From an uncultured Candidatus Poseidoniales archaeon (GTDB lineage: Archaea; Thermoplasmatota; Poseidoniia; Poseidoniales; Thalassarchaeaceae): a stretch of DNA of 58,664 nucleotides. The stretch covers positions 1 to 58,664 of the forward strand of contig CACGHY010000004.1 in assembly GCA_902573085.1 (NCBI GenBank), written 5' to 3'. Below are positions 37,962 to 45,543 of the stretch, piece by piece (position 1 is the stretch's first letter; each line of letters opens with the position of its first letter). Under the pieces are notes generated by a model. That model did no database searches. It worked only from the letters and a program-made list of their open reading frames with translations, and was not told the origin of the DNA. The position numbers and the translations under genes are program-made.

Positions 37962-37970
37962 TCAATCACC

Positions 37971-38852
37971 TCAGTGCGGCTCCGCAATCCCTTGAACCCA
38001 GACGATGAATAGGTGGGTCAGAATAAGAACTGTAACAATTAGCGGTAGTACGAAAACGTGTAGGAAGTACATCCTGACAACTGTCTGGCCCGTCAGTGTC
38101 GTCCCACCAAACATAGCATTAGCCACCCATTCCCCAATCAGCGGAGTAGCCATTGCCATGTTGATTCCTATGGTGGCAGCTCCGAAGGCCAGGCTGTCCC
38201 AAGGCAACAAATAACCTGAGTAACCGAAGAATATCGAGAAAAACATTAGAGCTACTCCGATCAACCAATTGAGCTCTCTAGGGTTTCTATATGCCCCAGT
38301 GAAATAGACTCTGCACATGTGCAGAAATACCGCGGCCACGAAAAAGTGCGTGGTCCAATGGTGGACAGATCTGATGATGTATCCGAAGGGAAGCTCTAGC
38401 ATGATAAACTCCATTGATGCGTAGGCTGGGGTTGGATCTGAGTCCAAATCCCCTCCTGGTACGTAGTAAAATCCTAGAATGGTGCCGCTAATGACCAAGA
38501 TTATGAATGCCAAGAATGAAATTCCGCCCAAGCAATACAGGGGGTACCAATACCAGATTATTCTCAGTTTATACTTCTCAGCGTGGGTCAATGGCATCTG
38601 GCGATGCATGCTGTAATAGGAGTCTTTGGACATGCCCCAGTAGTCCTGAATCCTGAATCTAGTATCTAGCCAAGAGAAAGCCCACAGGAACAACTTCTCG
38701 GCAAGACCCATGCTACCAGCATTTGTTTCCACGGCCCTTAGAATGTCCTTTCTCGGCATGTCATCCCTCTCTCTTCTGAGCGTGAAGGCTACAATTACGA
38801 CCACGAAGGCTATGAAGATCCACAGGAACCAGAATTGAATCATTTTTATCAC
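37971..38852 (-). CDS. Cytochrome b, N-terminal (b6-type)
   Basis: Di-heme membrane subunit of a Rieske/cytochrome b complex. The four heme ligands are visible in two helices: HHWTTHFFVAAVFLHM (first His of the pair to the last is H-x13-H) and LHVFVLPLIVTVLILTH (H-x14-H). The 14-residue spacing in the second helix is the cytochrome b6 pattern. GYSGYLLPWDSLAFGA is the conserved helix C-cd region. An additional hydrophobic helix (residues about 5-23) precedes the core. At 293 residues only the heme-bearing half is present; the quinol-site half is in the following gene. The stop of the Rieske gene directly abuts this start. Confidence 0.93.
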   Translation of the reverse strand: MIKMIQFWFLWIFIAFVVVIVAFTLRRERDDMPRKDILRAVETNAGSMGLAEKLFLWAFSWLDTRFRIQDYWGMSKDSYYSMHRQMPLTHAEKYKLRIIWYWYPLYCLGGISFLAFIILVISGTILGFYYVPGGDLDSDPTPAYASMEFIMLELPFGYIIRSVHHWTTHFFVAAVFLHMCRVYFTGAYRNPRELNWLIGVALMFFSIFFGYSGYLLPWDSLAFGAATIGINMAMATPLIGEWVANAMFGGTTLTGQTVVRMYFLHVFVLPLIVTVLILTHLFIVWVQGIAEPH

Positions 38853-39701
38853 CTAACCGCAGAACGTGTACCAATCCATAAAATCCGGAAGCGCCTCTAT
38901 CAATCCATCATTCACTTTGAATGGGATCAGCGGCATTCCATACGGAGCCGGACCACCGGTCTTCTTTACACCTATGAAGTCGAATTCTTGTCCATTTGAC
39001 CTGTTTCTTGCTGTATTTTTCTCTATTACGGTGTGGTCATACCTGCTGGAGTGACAGATGCAGAATGATTTGTTTCCGCTAGTGTCGGTCCCACCAGGTA
39101 ACCAGGTATCCGCTGTGTAGTCGTTACTAACGAGTTGCCACCCTGGAATGCAACACAAGTGAGGGCATCTGGCGAAAGCAATAATCAAGTTGTCATGGAT
39201 GTTCAATGATGCGTATTCTTCTTTTTCTTCGATTTCAAAGCCGGATCCTACGTATGCGCCACCAGCGGTGTATCCATCCATCAACTGGAACCTTGGGGTG
39301 CCTGCTTCTAATGGCTTGTTTTTGTTTTCCTCATGCGGGACGTATGTGGCTATGATGGGTAAGCCGGACCAAAGCCCCGCAGCTCCGACCATTCCGGTGG
39401 TCGTGTTCGCGGACTCGTCTACGAAAGATTGCAATGTCATGGGCTGTTTGTCCATGCTGCTGTACCACACATCAGAACCCTTGGGGACATAGAATTTTAC
39501 CGCAGAGTCAGACGCCCCTCCCTCTGCTTGACCCATTAAGAAGGAAGCGAATCCCACAGAGCCTAGTGCAGCTGTAGTAATCAGTCCTGCCGATGTATTG
39601 AAAGATAGCCTCATGAACTCCCTTCTGTCTATTCCGCCGCTCCTCTCGTGAATAGCATCACTCTGGGAGGAGATAGGACGTAGCTTAAATTTCCTTGCCA
39701 T
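38853..39701 (-). CDS. Rieske iron-sulfur protein
   Basis: High-potential [2Fe-2S] subunit taking electrons from quinol. The cluster motifs are CPHLCCIPGW and CICHSSRYD, with two Cys and two His ligands and the extra Cys pair that forms the stabilising disulfide. The N-terminus has a twin-arginine-type signal/anchor (DRREFMRLSFNTSAGLITTA), as normal for Rieske proteins. The region between the motifs is long (about 45 residues, containing TWLPGGTDTSGN). The ATG at 39701 is preferred over the upstream TTG at 39725, which overlaps the preceding gene. About 282 residues. Located between the two-TM protein and cytochrome b genes. Confidence 0.92.
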   Translation of the reverse strand: MARKFKLRPISSQSDAIHERSGGIDRREFMRLSFNTSAGLITTAALGSVGFASFLMGQAEGGASDSAVKFYVPKGSDVWYSSMDKQPMTLQSFVDESANTTTGMVGAAGLWSGLPIIATYVPHEENKNKPLEAGTPRFQLMDGYTAGGAYVGSGFEIEEKEEYASLNIHDNLIIAFARCPHLCCIPGWQLVSNDYTADTWLPGGTDTSGNKSFCICHSSRYDHTVIEKNTARNRSNGQEFDFIGVKKTGGPAPYGMPLIPFKVNDGLIEALPDFMDWYTFCG

Positions 39702-39703
39702 TT

Positions 39704-40153
39704 TCAGACCTCGTACTTTTTCCAAGAATTAGTGTCATGATTAGTTATGTATTTGTTTCTCCTATGCTTGACAATCACCACATCAGGCAGGACGTATTTT
39801 AGGTACACAATCCCCAAGATTATCAGTGTAAGTAGCGTCATTGCCAAATTAAATGCAAGCAATTGTTGATCCCACTCCTGATACAATCCATATGCTAATG
39901 CGCCAGCCCAATAGAGGGTCCATAGAATGCCCCAAAGACCCACTATTATGATCAGCCAAGAATCCCCAGAAGGCGCCAGACTTGCTCTTACAATAGTCCC
40001 GGGCTTGACTTCATTGAATACTCCGTGATTCACGGCAGCTTCGAAGGACTCCTCTGTTAATGAAGCATCTTCGAGTGCCACTCTTGCGTCTTCGACACTG
40101 ACCTTTCCGGCCTTTACCTCTCGTAGCAGCCTCATAACTACATCGTCTTTCAT
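39704..40153 (-). CDS. Two-TM protein of the Rieske/cytochrome b operon
   Basis: 149 residues. The N-terminal 55 residues are soluble and helical (MKDDVVMRLLREVKAGKVS), followed by two membrane helices (SWLIIIVGLWGILWTLYWAGAL and AFNLAMTLLTLIILGIVYL) and a basic tail (KHRRNKY). No cofactor motif is seen. Overlaps the upstream gene by 4 nt and is adjacent to the Rieske gene, so it is probably a structural or assembly subunit of the complex. Unrecognised family. Confidence 0.55.
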   Translation of the reverse strand: MKDDVVMRLLREVKAGKVSVEDARVALEDASLTEESFEAAVNHGVFNEVKPGTIVRASLAPSGDSWLIIIVGLWGILWTLYWAGALAYGLYQEWDQQLLAFNLAMTLLTLIILGIVYLKYVLPDVVIVKHRRNKYITNHDTNSWKKYEV

Positions 40154-40953
40154 AGTTGATCACCTCTTCTCAGATGTTTAATCCTAAGTTTTAGTAAGTT
40201 GCTTCTTCCTTTGTAGTTCCTGGAGAAACCGTATCTAAGGAATAGGCCGCAGAAGAAGATCACCAGTATAACTGCCCCAAAGCCAAGGATTCCCAACCAG
40301 TGGGCTTTGAGCTTAGCTCCCATTTTGTGGATGTCTTTCTTTCCTTCAATCGGTGCTGGTGGATTTATGTCACCGTTTCCTGAAAAAACGGTTTTTGTTC
40401 TTCCGCTATCTTCACCCTCGTCAATGCTGGTCGTTAGACGATTCCAACGGTCTAGACTAGATGGGGCTAAATCTCCGTTTACCGAGTTGCCTGCAACATT
40501 GAAAACCACTGATCCCGAGCCTTCGGACGGACTGGTCCAGACAAACATCCACGACCTATCGGGGGTTCTCGAGCCTGCATCGGTGTGTGTTAAGCTGGAT
40601 GCATCTCCCTCCCAATTCTCAACCATTGACTCGAATCCTTCCGAGGCGCTGAGCGACCCTTGGGTAACAGTCATTGCAAATCCGGCCGTGTGCGAATCGA
40701 GATTCGCGTCCGGACCGCCGATTAATTGCAACTTCATTTCGTAGGAAGTATCTGGGGCATAGTGGAACGGTACCCCATCGATGATGACGGTAACAGAATT
40801 GTCAGGCTCCTCGGCATGACAAGTGCATCCGGCGATTGAAACTTCTCCCTGTCCGTTTGCGTTTCCGCCAACTCCACTGTGCAGAGCTTCACTAGACCCC
40901 GCCACGAATAACGATAGGATTATCAGAGTGAATATCTTACGTTGTGTAGCCAT
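40150..40953 (-). CDS. Exported Reeler-like domain protein with C-x-C-H motif
   Basis: First gene of the operon. Signal peptide (RKIFTLIILSLFVAGSSEA), then a domain resembling Reeler/choice-of-anchor-V sequences: GCTCHAEEPDNSVTV near the start, FHYAPDTSYEMKLQLIGG, a SLTHTDAGSR segment and WMFVWTSPSEGSGSVVF, NVAGNSVNGD. A C-terminal membrane helix (LGILGFGAVILVIFFCGLFL) and basic tail follow. The Cys-Thr-Cys-His string is not a standard CxxCH heme site, so a covalent c-type heme is uncertain. As the exported, lead gene of a Rieske/cytochrome b operon it could be an electron acceptor or structural subunit. The ATG at 40971 would add six residues. Confidence 0.6.
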   Translation of the reverse strand: MATQRKIFTLIILSLFVAGSSEALHSGVGGNANGQGEVSIAGCTCHAEEPDNSVTVIIDGVPFHYAPDTSYEMKLQLIGGPDANLDSHTAGFAMTVTQGSLSASEGFESMVENWEGDASSLTHTDAGSRTPDRSWMFVWTSPSEGSGSVVFNVAGNSVNGDLAPSSLDRWNRLTTSIDEGEDSGRTKTVFSGNGDINPPAPIEGKKDIHKMGAKLKAHWLGILGFGAVILVIFFCGLFLRYGFSRNYKGRSNLLKLRIKHLRRGDQL

Positions 40954-41087
40954 TTTTGCCCCCCCAGCCATTTGTTAATATTCACCAGAAAAAAGGGGGA
41001 TATGAACCTTACACTACAGCCCCTTCGGAGCTGCGTAGTAATATCGTTTTTCAAAAAATTCAAAGGCATCGCTCGACATTAGAGAAT

Positions 41088-41393
41088 ATGGCATCCCCAA
41101 TGTGGAAGAACACATACTCGCTGAACCCAGGACAGATCGATAAACTCGAGGAGGCAGAGAATAAGATGGAATCTATGGAAATAAGCCAAGCAGAGGAAAT
41201 TCTCCTTTCGATGATTAAGTCCGATCCGGATTGTATTCCAGCCTTGAATGTACTCGGTCACCTCAATGGAAGGCACCTCTCAGATTTCGAAATTGCTATT
41301 GAGTACTATGACAAGGTACTACTGCTCGAACCCGATAATGCTTGGGCTAGAGATGAAAGAAGGAGATACCGAAGATACTTGGATTACGATTAG
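41088..41393 (+). CDS. Small TPR-repeat protein
   Basis: 101 residues from the ATG at 41088. Two tetratricopeptide-like repeats are visible, EAENKMESMEISQAEEILLS and ALNVLGHLNGRHLSDFEIAI followed by YYDKVLLLEPDNAWARDERR, with the typical A/G and P positions. TPR proteins mediate protein contacts; no specific role is evident. Divergent from the Reeler-like gene across a 134-nt gap and 34 nt upstream of the FtsZ-like gene on the same strand. Confidence 0.65.
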   Translation: MASPMWKNTYSLNPGQIDKLEEAENKMESMEISQAEEILLSMIKSDPDCIPALNVLGHLNGRHLSDFEIAIEYYDKVLLLEPDNAWARDERRRYRRYLDYD

Positions 41394-41427
41394 AACAGTA
41401 TAAACTGGATACCCAGGTTTGGATTTC

Positions 41428-42333
41428 ATGGAACCCGGATCCATACTAATTGTAGGAGTCGGTGGGATAGGTTGTAGTTGGTCTTCTCGTGCACATGCGA
41501 GATGTCAACAGCTCTCCGAGCTGTTACTTGTTGACGCCGATGAAACCTCTTTCTCTTCCGAATTTGAAGCCCACTGCCTTCATCTGGACGCATCCGGAAG
41601 TGGAAGAGGGACCGCCGCTCTGCCAAATTTGGCTGCACACCGACTCAATGAGGGAGTGGCTAACATCCAAGAGATGCTAAAAAACAGCGAACTTGTGATC
41701 ATCCTAACCGCGTTAGGGGGGGGAACCGGTTCAGGCGCGGCTGCAGAACTCGCTGCTCGATCATCAGAGACAGGAAGCCTTGTCATTAGTATCGTTGGAA
41801 TGCCCTTCGCTGAACAACCTCTGCGATCTGCTATTGCAGACAAGGCTCTGCCTGCAATAGAGAGGAATTCAGATCTGTGCATTCGAGTCAGCCTAGAGAG
41901 ACTTGCATGGCAGGCAAGGCATCGAGAATCTGACTGGAAGATGGGGTCTGAATGGATAGGAGAGTTAATCGAAGGTCTGGTAACAACACTAGCGAGGGTT
42001 GGGAAGATGAATCTAGATTTGATGGACCTTCGGACTATAATTGGTAGACCTGGCAACGCCACTTTGATAGTCGGTAATGGGACTACTTCGAACCCTGACG
42101 AGGTCGTTAGGATTGCTAGAAACTCTCCACTGTCAGAAATATCGATCGATGGGGCCAAAGGTTGTATGATACAAGTGGAGGGGGGGCCAGACATGACGCT
42201 CGGTCACCTGAACATGGTTTCAGAAGCATTCGTGTCAGCCCTGGATGAGGATTGCCAGGTTATTCTTGGTGCGAGAGCAACCGATGACTTAGCCGGAAGA
42301 TTGCGGCTCGTTGCTGTGGTTAGCGGCCTTTAA
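41428..42333 (+). CDS. ftsZ: FtsZ/tubulin-family GTPase
   Basis: 301-residue homolog of the bacterial/archaeal division GTPase. The N-terminal nucleotide loop is ILIVGVGGIGCSW, the tubulin signature is ALGGGTGSGAAAELA, and the C-terminal part shows the FtsZ features LMDLRTIIGRPGNATLI, NSPLSEISIDGAKGCMIQV followed by GGPDMTL, and VILGARATDDLAGRLRLVAVV. It ends directly after the GTPase and activation domains, without the long linker and conserved C-terminal peptide of classical FtsZ, and the T1-T4 interval looks shortened. So it is a true family member, but whether it is the main division ring protein cannot be told. An 8-G run at the signature motif is in frame. Confidence 0.8.
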   Translation: MEPGSILIVGVGGIGCSWSSRAHARCQQLSELLLVDADETSFSSEFEAHCLHLDASGSGRGTAALPNLAAHRLNEGVANIQEMLKNSELVIILTALGGGTGSGAAAELAARSSETGSLVISIVGMPFAEQPLRSAIADKALPAIERNSDLCIRVSLERLAWQARHRESDWKMGSEWIGELIEGLVTTLARVGKMNLDLMDLRTIIGRPGNATLIVGNGTTSNPDEVVRIARNSPLSEISIDGAKGCMIQVEGGPDMTLGHLNMVSEAFVSALDEDCQVILGARATDDLAGRLRLVAVVSGL

Positions 42334-43562
42334 CTCACTATTTCAACAATATCGTCGTCATCAGATTCCTGAACTACAGCAGCTTGATCATAAGGTACAG
42401 TCTCAGGATTTAGTGAAGGTTCTGTAATCTCAAGTTGTTCTTCAAATTCCTCTAATATTCCTACTCTAGAAAGCGCAATTGGACACATTGCTAACATCAC
42501 AGTGGCGGTAATAGCATGTCCGATAGCAGTTGTAGTCATTAGGCTGCCCTCTGAAAGCACAGTCAAAGAAGATACACTACCGGAATACGCAAGTCCGAAA
42601 CACACCCCCCAGTAAACTGCCGATTGCCCTTGAAAAATCTTCAAACCCCTTTTATTGCCTTTCTTTGTTAAGGACCAGACTGTTAAAATAACAGTAATTG
42701 CCATCAAAATGCCCTCTTCTAGCAAGAGGCCGAATGAAGACTGATCCAATGTGAACGGAACCCTTCTCCACGAACTTAGAATATGCCAACAGGAAGTTAT
42801 GAAGATAAGAAAAAAAACCCTGTCACGAGCTACTCCATCTACTCCTGGTTCCTCTCTTGACGATTTAGTGTAACGCTCCATCAGTACTCCCAGAAGAACA
42901 ATTGTAAGCAAGAAAACGAACCATACCAAGTTTGTCAAGAAGTCGGCATTTAACGGATTGACAGCGCCATATCCAAACCACCAGACTAGAGGCGTAAACA
43001 ACAGTAAAGAAATTACTATTCTGAACACGGATGAATAGACTCCAGACTTACTGCCCCTAGGGCGACCTCGGTTTTTCTTTCCATACTCAATCCAACCTAG
43101 ATTTAGAGTAAGACCCTGAAACAACGACATTGCAATGAACAAAAATGCTAGAATAATCTTCAAGTCATTCAGATTTTCATTGGTCAGAATGGCATTTAGG
43201 CCGTACCAGATTATGCTCGCTACTGCAATAACCGGTAGCGTTTTGATCGCACCTCTAATTATGTAATTCCTGTTCACAACGCCTTCAATATCGTCTTCGA
43301 CTGATAGTAGCAATCTCCCTAGTCTGGTTGGTCGGATTAATGCCGCTAAAAAATAAGACAATGATAGGGATACAAACATTGCGGAGCCTTGCCTTTCTGA
43401 TCCAAACACATCGATATTCATTGCGACATAAAGCGAACCCGAAAATATCACGAGTAACGCGATGTGCGGAAGGGTTGACGGGTCAGAAATTATTGTGAGC
43501 GCATTATCAGACTGGCGAAGATCGTCAGGGCCATCGTTCTCCACACATCCGCGTGAACCCAC
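42330..43562 (-). CDS. Polytopic membrane protein of unknown function
   Basis: A 410-residue protein with roughly nine to ten hydrophobic helices and a short acidic C-terminal tail (ESDDDDIVEIVS). No signature recognised. The GTG at 43562 is the first start; a second GTG lies 18 nt downstream, and no ATG is near. The positively charged loop KKNRGRPRGSKSG between helices is a clear cytoplasmic segment. Convergent with the FtsZ-like gene (4-nt overlap) and divergent from rnp2. Confidence 0.55.
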   Translation of the reverse strand: MGSRGCVENDGPDDLRQSDNALTIISDPSTLPHIALLVIFSGSLYVAMNIDVFGSERQGSAMFVSLSLSYFLAALIRPTRLGRLLLSVEDDIEGVVNRNYIIRGAIKTLPVIAVASIIWYGLNAILTNENLNDLKIILAFLFIAMSLFQGLTLNLGWIEYGKKNRGRPRGSKSGVYSSVFRIVISLLLFTPLVWWFGYGAVNPLNADFLTNLVWFVFLLTIVLLGVLMERYTKSSREEPGVDGVARDRVFFLIFITSCWHILSSWRRVPFTLDQSSFGLLLEEGILMAITVILTVWSLTKKGNKRGLKIFQGQSAVYWGVCFGLAYSGSVSSLTVLSEGSLMTTTAIGHAITATVMLAMCPIALSRVGILEEFEEQLEITEPSLNPETVPYDQAAVVQESDDDDIVEIVS

Positions 43563-43593
43563 TATTGGTTAAGGTAAACCCCTTCGGGACACC

Positions 43594-43887
43594 ATGCCGA
43601 GGCAAAAAAAGGCAGCAAGAGGCAAACACCGCTGGGTTGCAATCCGAATTAATGGATCGATAAATAGAGATAGTTTGAAGAAACTACTAGGAGAAAGTCT
43701 GGACGGGTTAGAATGGCGACTATTCGACATGGATAAACAGTCTAAAAGAACATTTGCCATACTCAAAACAACTCTATCGGACTATCGATTGACTCTGACA
43801 ACATTGAACAAAATTTCCGGTTTAGAAACTATCACAAGTTCTGGAAAGATCAGAATAGTAAGGGAACGGATTAACTCTTACCTGTAA
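43594..43887 (+). CDS. rnp2: Probable ribonuclease P protein subunit Pop5 (Rnp2)
   Basis: 97 residues with a basic N-terminus (MPRQKKAARGKHRWVAIRI) that fits the Pop5 start R-Y-I/V-x-F, a central helix, the strand FAILKTTLSDYRLTLTTL, and an end SSGKIRIVRERI comparable to the family's VSGTIKxLRxK. The identification is by pattern, not by a strong motif, so it is moderate. With Rpp21 (21531-21860) this would give two of the four or five archaeal RNase P proteins in this window. Its 3' end overlaps the methyltransferase-ligase gene. Confidence 0.6.
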   Translation: MPRQKKAARGKHRWVAIRINGSINRDSLKKLLGESLDGLEWRLFDMDKQSKRTFAILKTTLSDYRLTLTTLNKISGLETITSSGKIRIVRERINSYL

Positions 43888-45221
43888 CCCAGCCACTCAA
43901 TTATGTCGAGATCTCCAATATTCACACTCCCAACAGACCCTCCGGTAACCCTGAGCTCCCCTAGCTCGTTCAATCCTGAGGGCCTGACTACTTCATTGCC
44001 AAGTCTTACGGCAACACCTCTGGATAGAGATCTTGATAGAGAAACCCAGGATTGAACGACGAGGCTACGTTTGCTGGGGAGGGGTAAGAAATCTTTCTTC
44101 TCAAAGATAGAAGAAATCCCCCTGTCTATTTTGTTGAAGACCTGCCTCGCATCCACGTCCCCCAGAGTCTCTTCCCATCCACTAGCTAGGATTTCAGTAC
44201 CTACCGGGAAACCAAATCGATTAATTCCAATCCCAATCCGAATTCCGCTAACTTGGTCATTCGAAGATTCAACAAGGACCCCCCCCATCTTCTCCCCCTT
44301 TCTAGAGAGGATATCGTTCGGCCATTTCATTTCTGCTTCCAGAACACTGGAGACAACAGCCCCGATACTAGTTTGGATTAATCCAGGTGAGAATTCGGCA
44401 ATTAGGTTCGACCCTATTTTCCACGTTGCGAAAACCCCGCCTTGCTCTGAGATCCACTCTGAATTTTTCCTCCCTCTCCCATTTGTCTGGTTCCTAGACA
44501 TGACTCTGACCCAGTCTCCATCCGGCATTTTCAATACTTCTTCCATTGTCGAAGAGCAGGTATCAATGATATTCGGAGTGCGACCTGACCCGGTCTTCCA
44601 AAAGGCCACAACCTCGATCTTTTCTTCCCCTAGTCTCTCCGAACCAAGGGTACGGGAGGTCCACCCTCTTCTCTCCCAGTCAATGACCTTACTTTTCCCC
44701 TCGGGCTCCGTCTTAACTACCATCAATGCCAATAGTTCATTCACGTTATGCTGTGATTCCAAGAAATTTAGAAGCTCTCCACCCCAACCCTTACTCGGGA
44801 TGTCTGACCACGCCATTTCTTCTATTTTCTCAAACTCACTGTCCTCATCCCCCCTTCCAAGATAGGGGAGATTCCATATGACTAATTTAGTTCCAGTTGG
44901 TAATACTAAATTTTCTCCCACGCCAGACTCTGAAATACGCTGACTACCGGGAATTCCGTTTTTCTCCATATTCCCTCTTGTTGCAGAAACTGCAAATGGA
45001 TTCAAGTCGCAAGCTGAAACTTCCCACCCAAGAGTCGCTAAGACCATCGTAACTATTCCCGATCCACACCCAATTTCAAATGCCTTAAATCCAAGGCCGG
45101 GAACAAATTCTCCAAGGACTCTACACAATAACAACGAATCTTCTCTTGGAGGATAAACTGTATGGGGGGAGAACACATCCCACTCGCCAATTCCTTCCAA
45201 TGAAACTTTGGTCTTCACCAT
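43878..45221 (-). CDS. HemK/Mtq2-like methyltransferase fused to biotin-protein ligase
   Basis: About 447 residues with two recognisable enzymes. Residues about 1-200: SAM methyltransferase of the archaeal PrmC/Mtq2 type, with HTVYPPREDSLLLCRVL, the SAM loop FEIGCGSGIVTMVLA, acidic DLNPFAVSATRGN, and NLPY as motif IV (NPPY in most). Such enzymes methylate the GGQ glutamine of release factor. Residues about 205-447: BirA-type ligase with GRGRKNSEW, KWPND, MGGVLVES, and a small C-terminal domain with GELRVTGG. It would biotinylate the carrier at 29515-29934. I know of no standard fusion of these two. The ATG at 45221 is chosen; the frame is open to 45248. Confidence 0.85.
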   Translation of the reverse strand: MVKTKVSLEGIGEWDVFSPHTVYPPREDSLLLCRVLGEFVPGLGFKAFEIGCGSGIVTMVLATLGWEVSACDLNPFAVSATRGNMEKNGIPGSQRISESGVGENLVLPTGTKLVIWNLPYLGRGDEDSEFEKIEEMAWSDIPSKGWGGELLNFLESQHNVNELLALMVVKTEPEGKSKVIDWERRGWTSRTLGSERLGEEKIEVVAFWKTGSGRTPNIIDTCSSTMEEVLKMPDGDWVRVMSRNQTNGRGRKNSEWISEQGGVFATWKIGSNLIAEFSPGLIQTSIGAVVSSVLEAEMKWPNDILSRKGEKMGGVLVESSNDQVSGIRIGIGINRFGFPVGTEILASGWEETLGDVDARQVFNKIDRGISSIFEKKDFLPLPSKRSLVVQSWVSLSRSLSRGVAVRLGNEVVRPSGLNELGELRVTGGSVGSVNIGDLDIIEWLGYR

Positions 45222-45286
45222 GATTATTTTCAATGCGGTTAGAGACAAAATAGTTGTGTTCGTTGACTAGCTGTGGCTTCAATAAC

Positions 45287-45293
45287 CTTTATG
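45287..45293 (+). promoter_or_regulatory. Putative TATA box for the structured RNA/tRNA-Lys region
   Basis: CTTTATG, 24 nt before the first base of the long imperfect hairpin at 45317, which is the spacing expected between an archaeal TATA box and a transcription start. The same CTTTAT core precedes the 23S leader. Supports an RNA starting at or near 45317. Confidence 0.35.
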
Positions 45294-45316
45294 TTGTCAA
45301 TCAAATAACTCAACTC

Positions 45317-45408
45317 GGGCCGCTCCTCCACCTGCGGACCGCGGACCCACTTGCGAGAGCTTTGGCATAGCAAGTCTTTTGAACACCCCTCAGGTCGCAG
45401 GAAGGCCC
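45317..45408 (+). ncRNA. Candidate structured RNA upstream of tRNA-Lys
   Basis: A GC-rich 92-nt segment in a non-coding gap. The two ends pair: GGGCC (45317-45321) with GGCCC (45404-45408); TCCT (45324-45327) with AGGA (45399-45402); ACCTG (45330-45334) with CAGGT (45391-45395); GG (45336-45337) with CC (45388-45389). Small internal loops separate the blocks. Inside lies a 6-bp hairpin, ACTTGC (45349-45354) with GCAAGT (45370-45375). A TATA-like element sits 24 nt upstream. It does not match tRNA, SRP RNA or RNase P RNA consensus by eye. It may be an independent small RNA or a structured leader of tRNA-Lys/rpoH. Confidence 0.4.
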
Positions 45409-45420
45409 AGCATCAGCCAT

Positions 45421-45497
45421 GGGCCTGTAGCTTAGTCAGGTAGAGCGCCGGGCTTTTAACCCGGTGGCCGGGGGTTCGAATCCCCTCAGGCCCGCCA
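45421..45497 (+). tRNA. tRNA-Lys (anticodon UUU), CCA encoded
   Basis: Acceptor stem GGGCCTG/CAGGCCC, D arm with AGTCAGGTAG, anticodon stem CCGGG/CCCGG enclosing CTTTTAA (anticodon TTT), variable region TGGCC, T arm GGGGG-TTCGAAT-CCCCT, discriminator G at 45494 and an encoded CCA at 45495-45497. No intron. It lies 46 nt upstream of rpoH on the same strand. Confidence 0.96.
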
Positions 45498-45518
45498 GAC
45501 AGCTTCTCAGGCCCTCGG

Positions 45519-45524
45519 TTTTTT
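45519..45524 (+). terminator. Possible oligo-T terminator after tRNA-Lys
   Basis: Six T residues follow the tRNA by 21 nt, just before a GGAAGGGG ribosome-binding-like element of rpoH. Archaeal polymerases can terminate at T-runs; six is short and read-through into rpoH is possible. Confidence 0.3.
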
Positions 45525-45543
45525 CTGGGAAGGGGAATAAATC

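Noticed and set aside
41713-41725. Eight-G run in the FtsZ-like gene as a third frameshift
   Set aside because: It reads in frame through the GGGTGSG signature with normal sequence on both sides.
45317-45408. Reading the structured segment as SRP RNA, tRNA or an H/ACA guide
   Set aside because: The SRP helix 8 consensus is not matched, there is no T-loop at the expected place, and no ACA box follows the hairpin.
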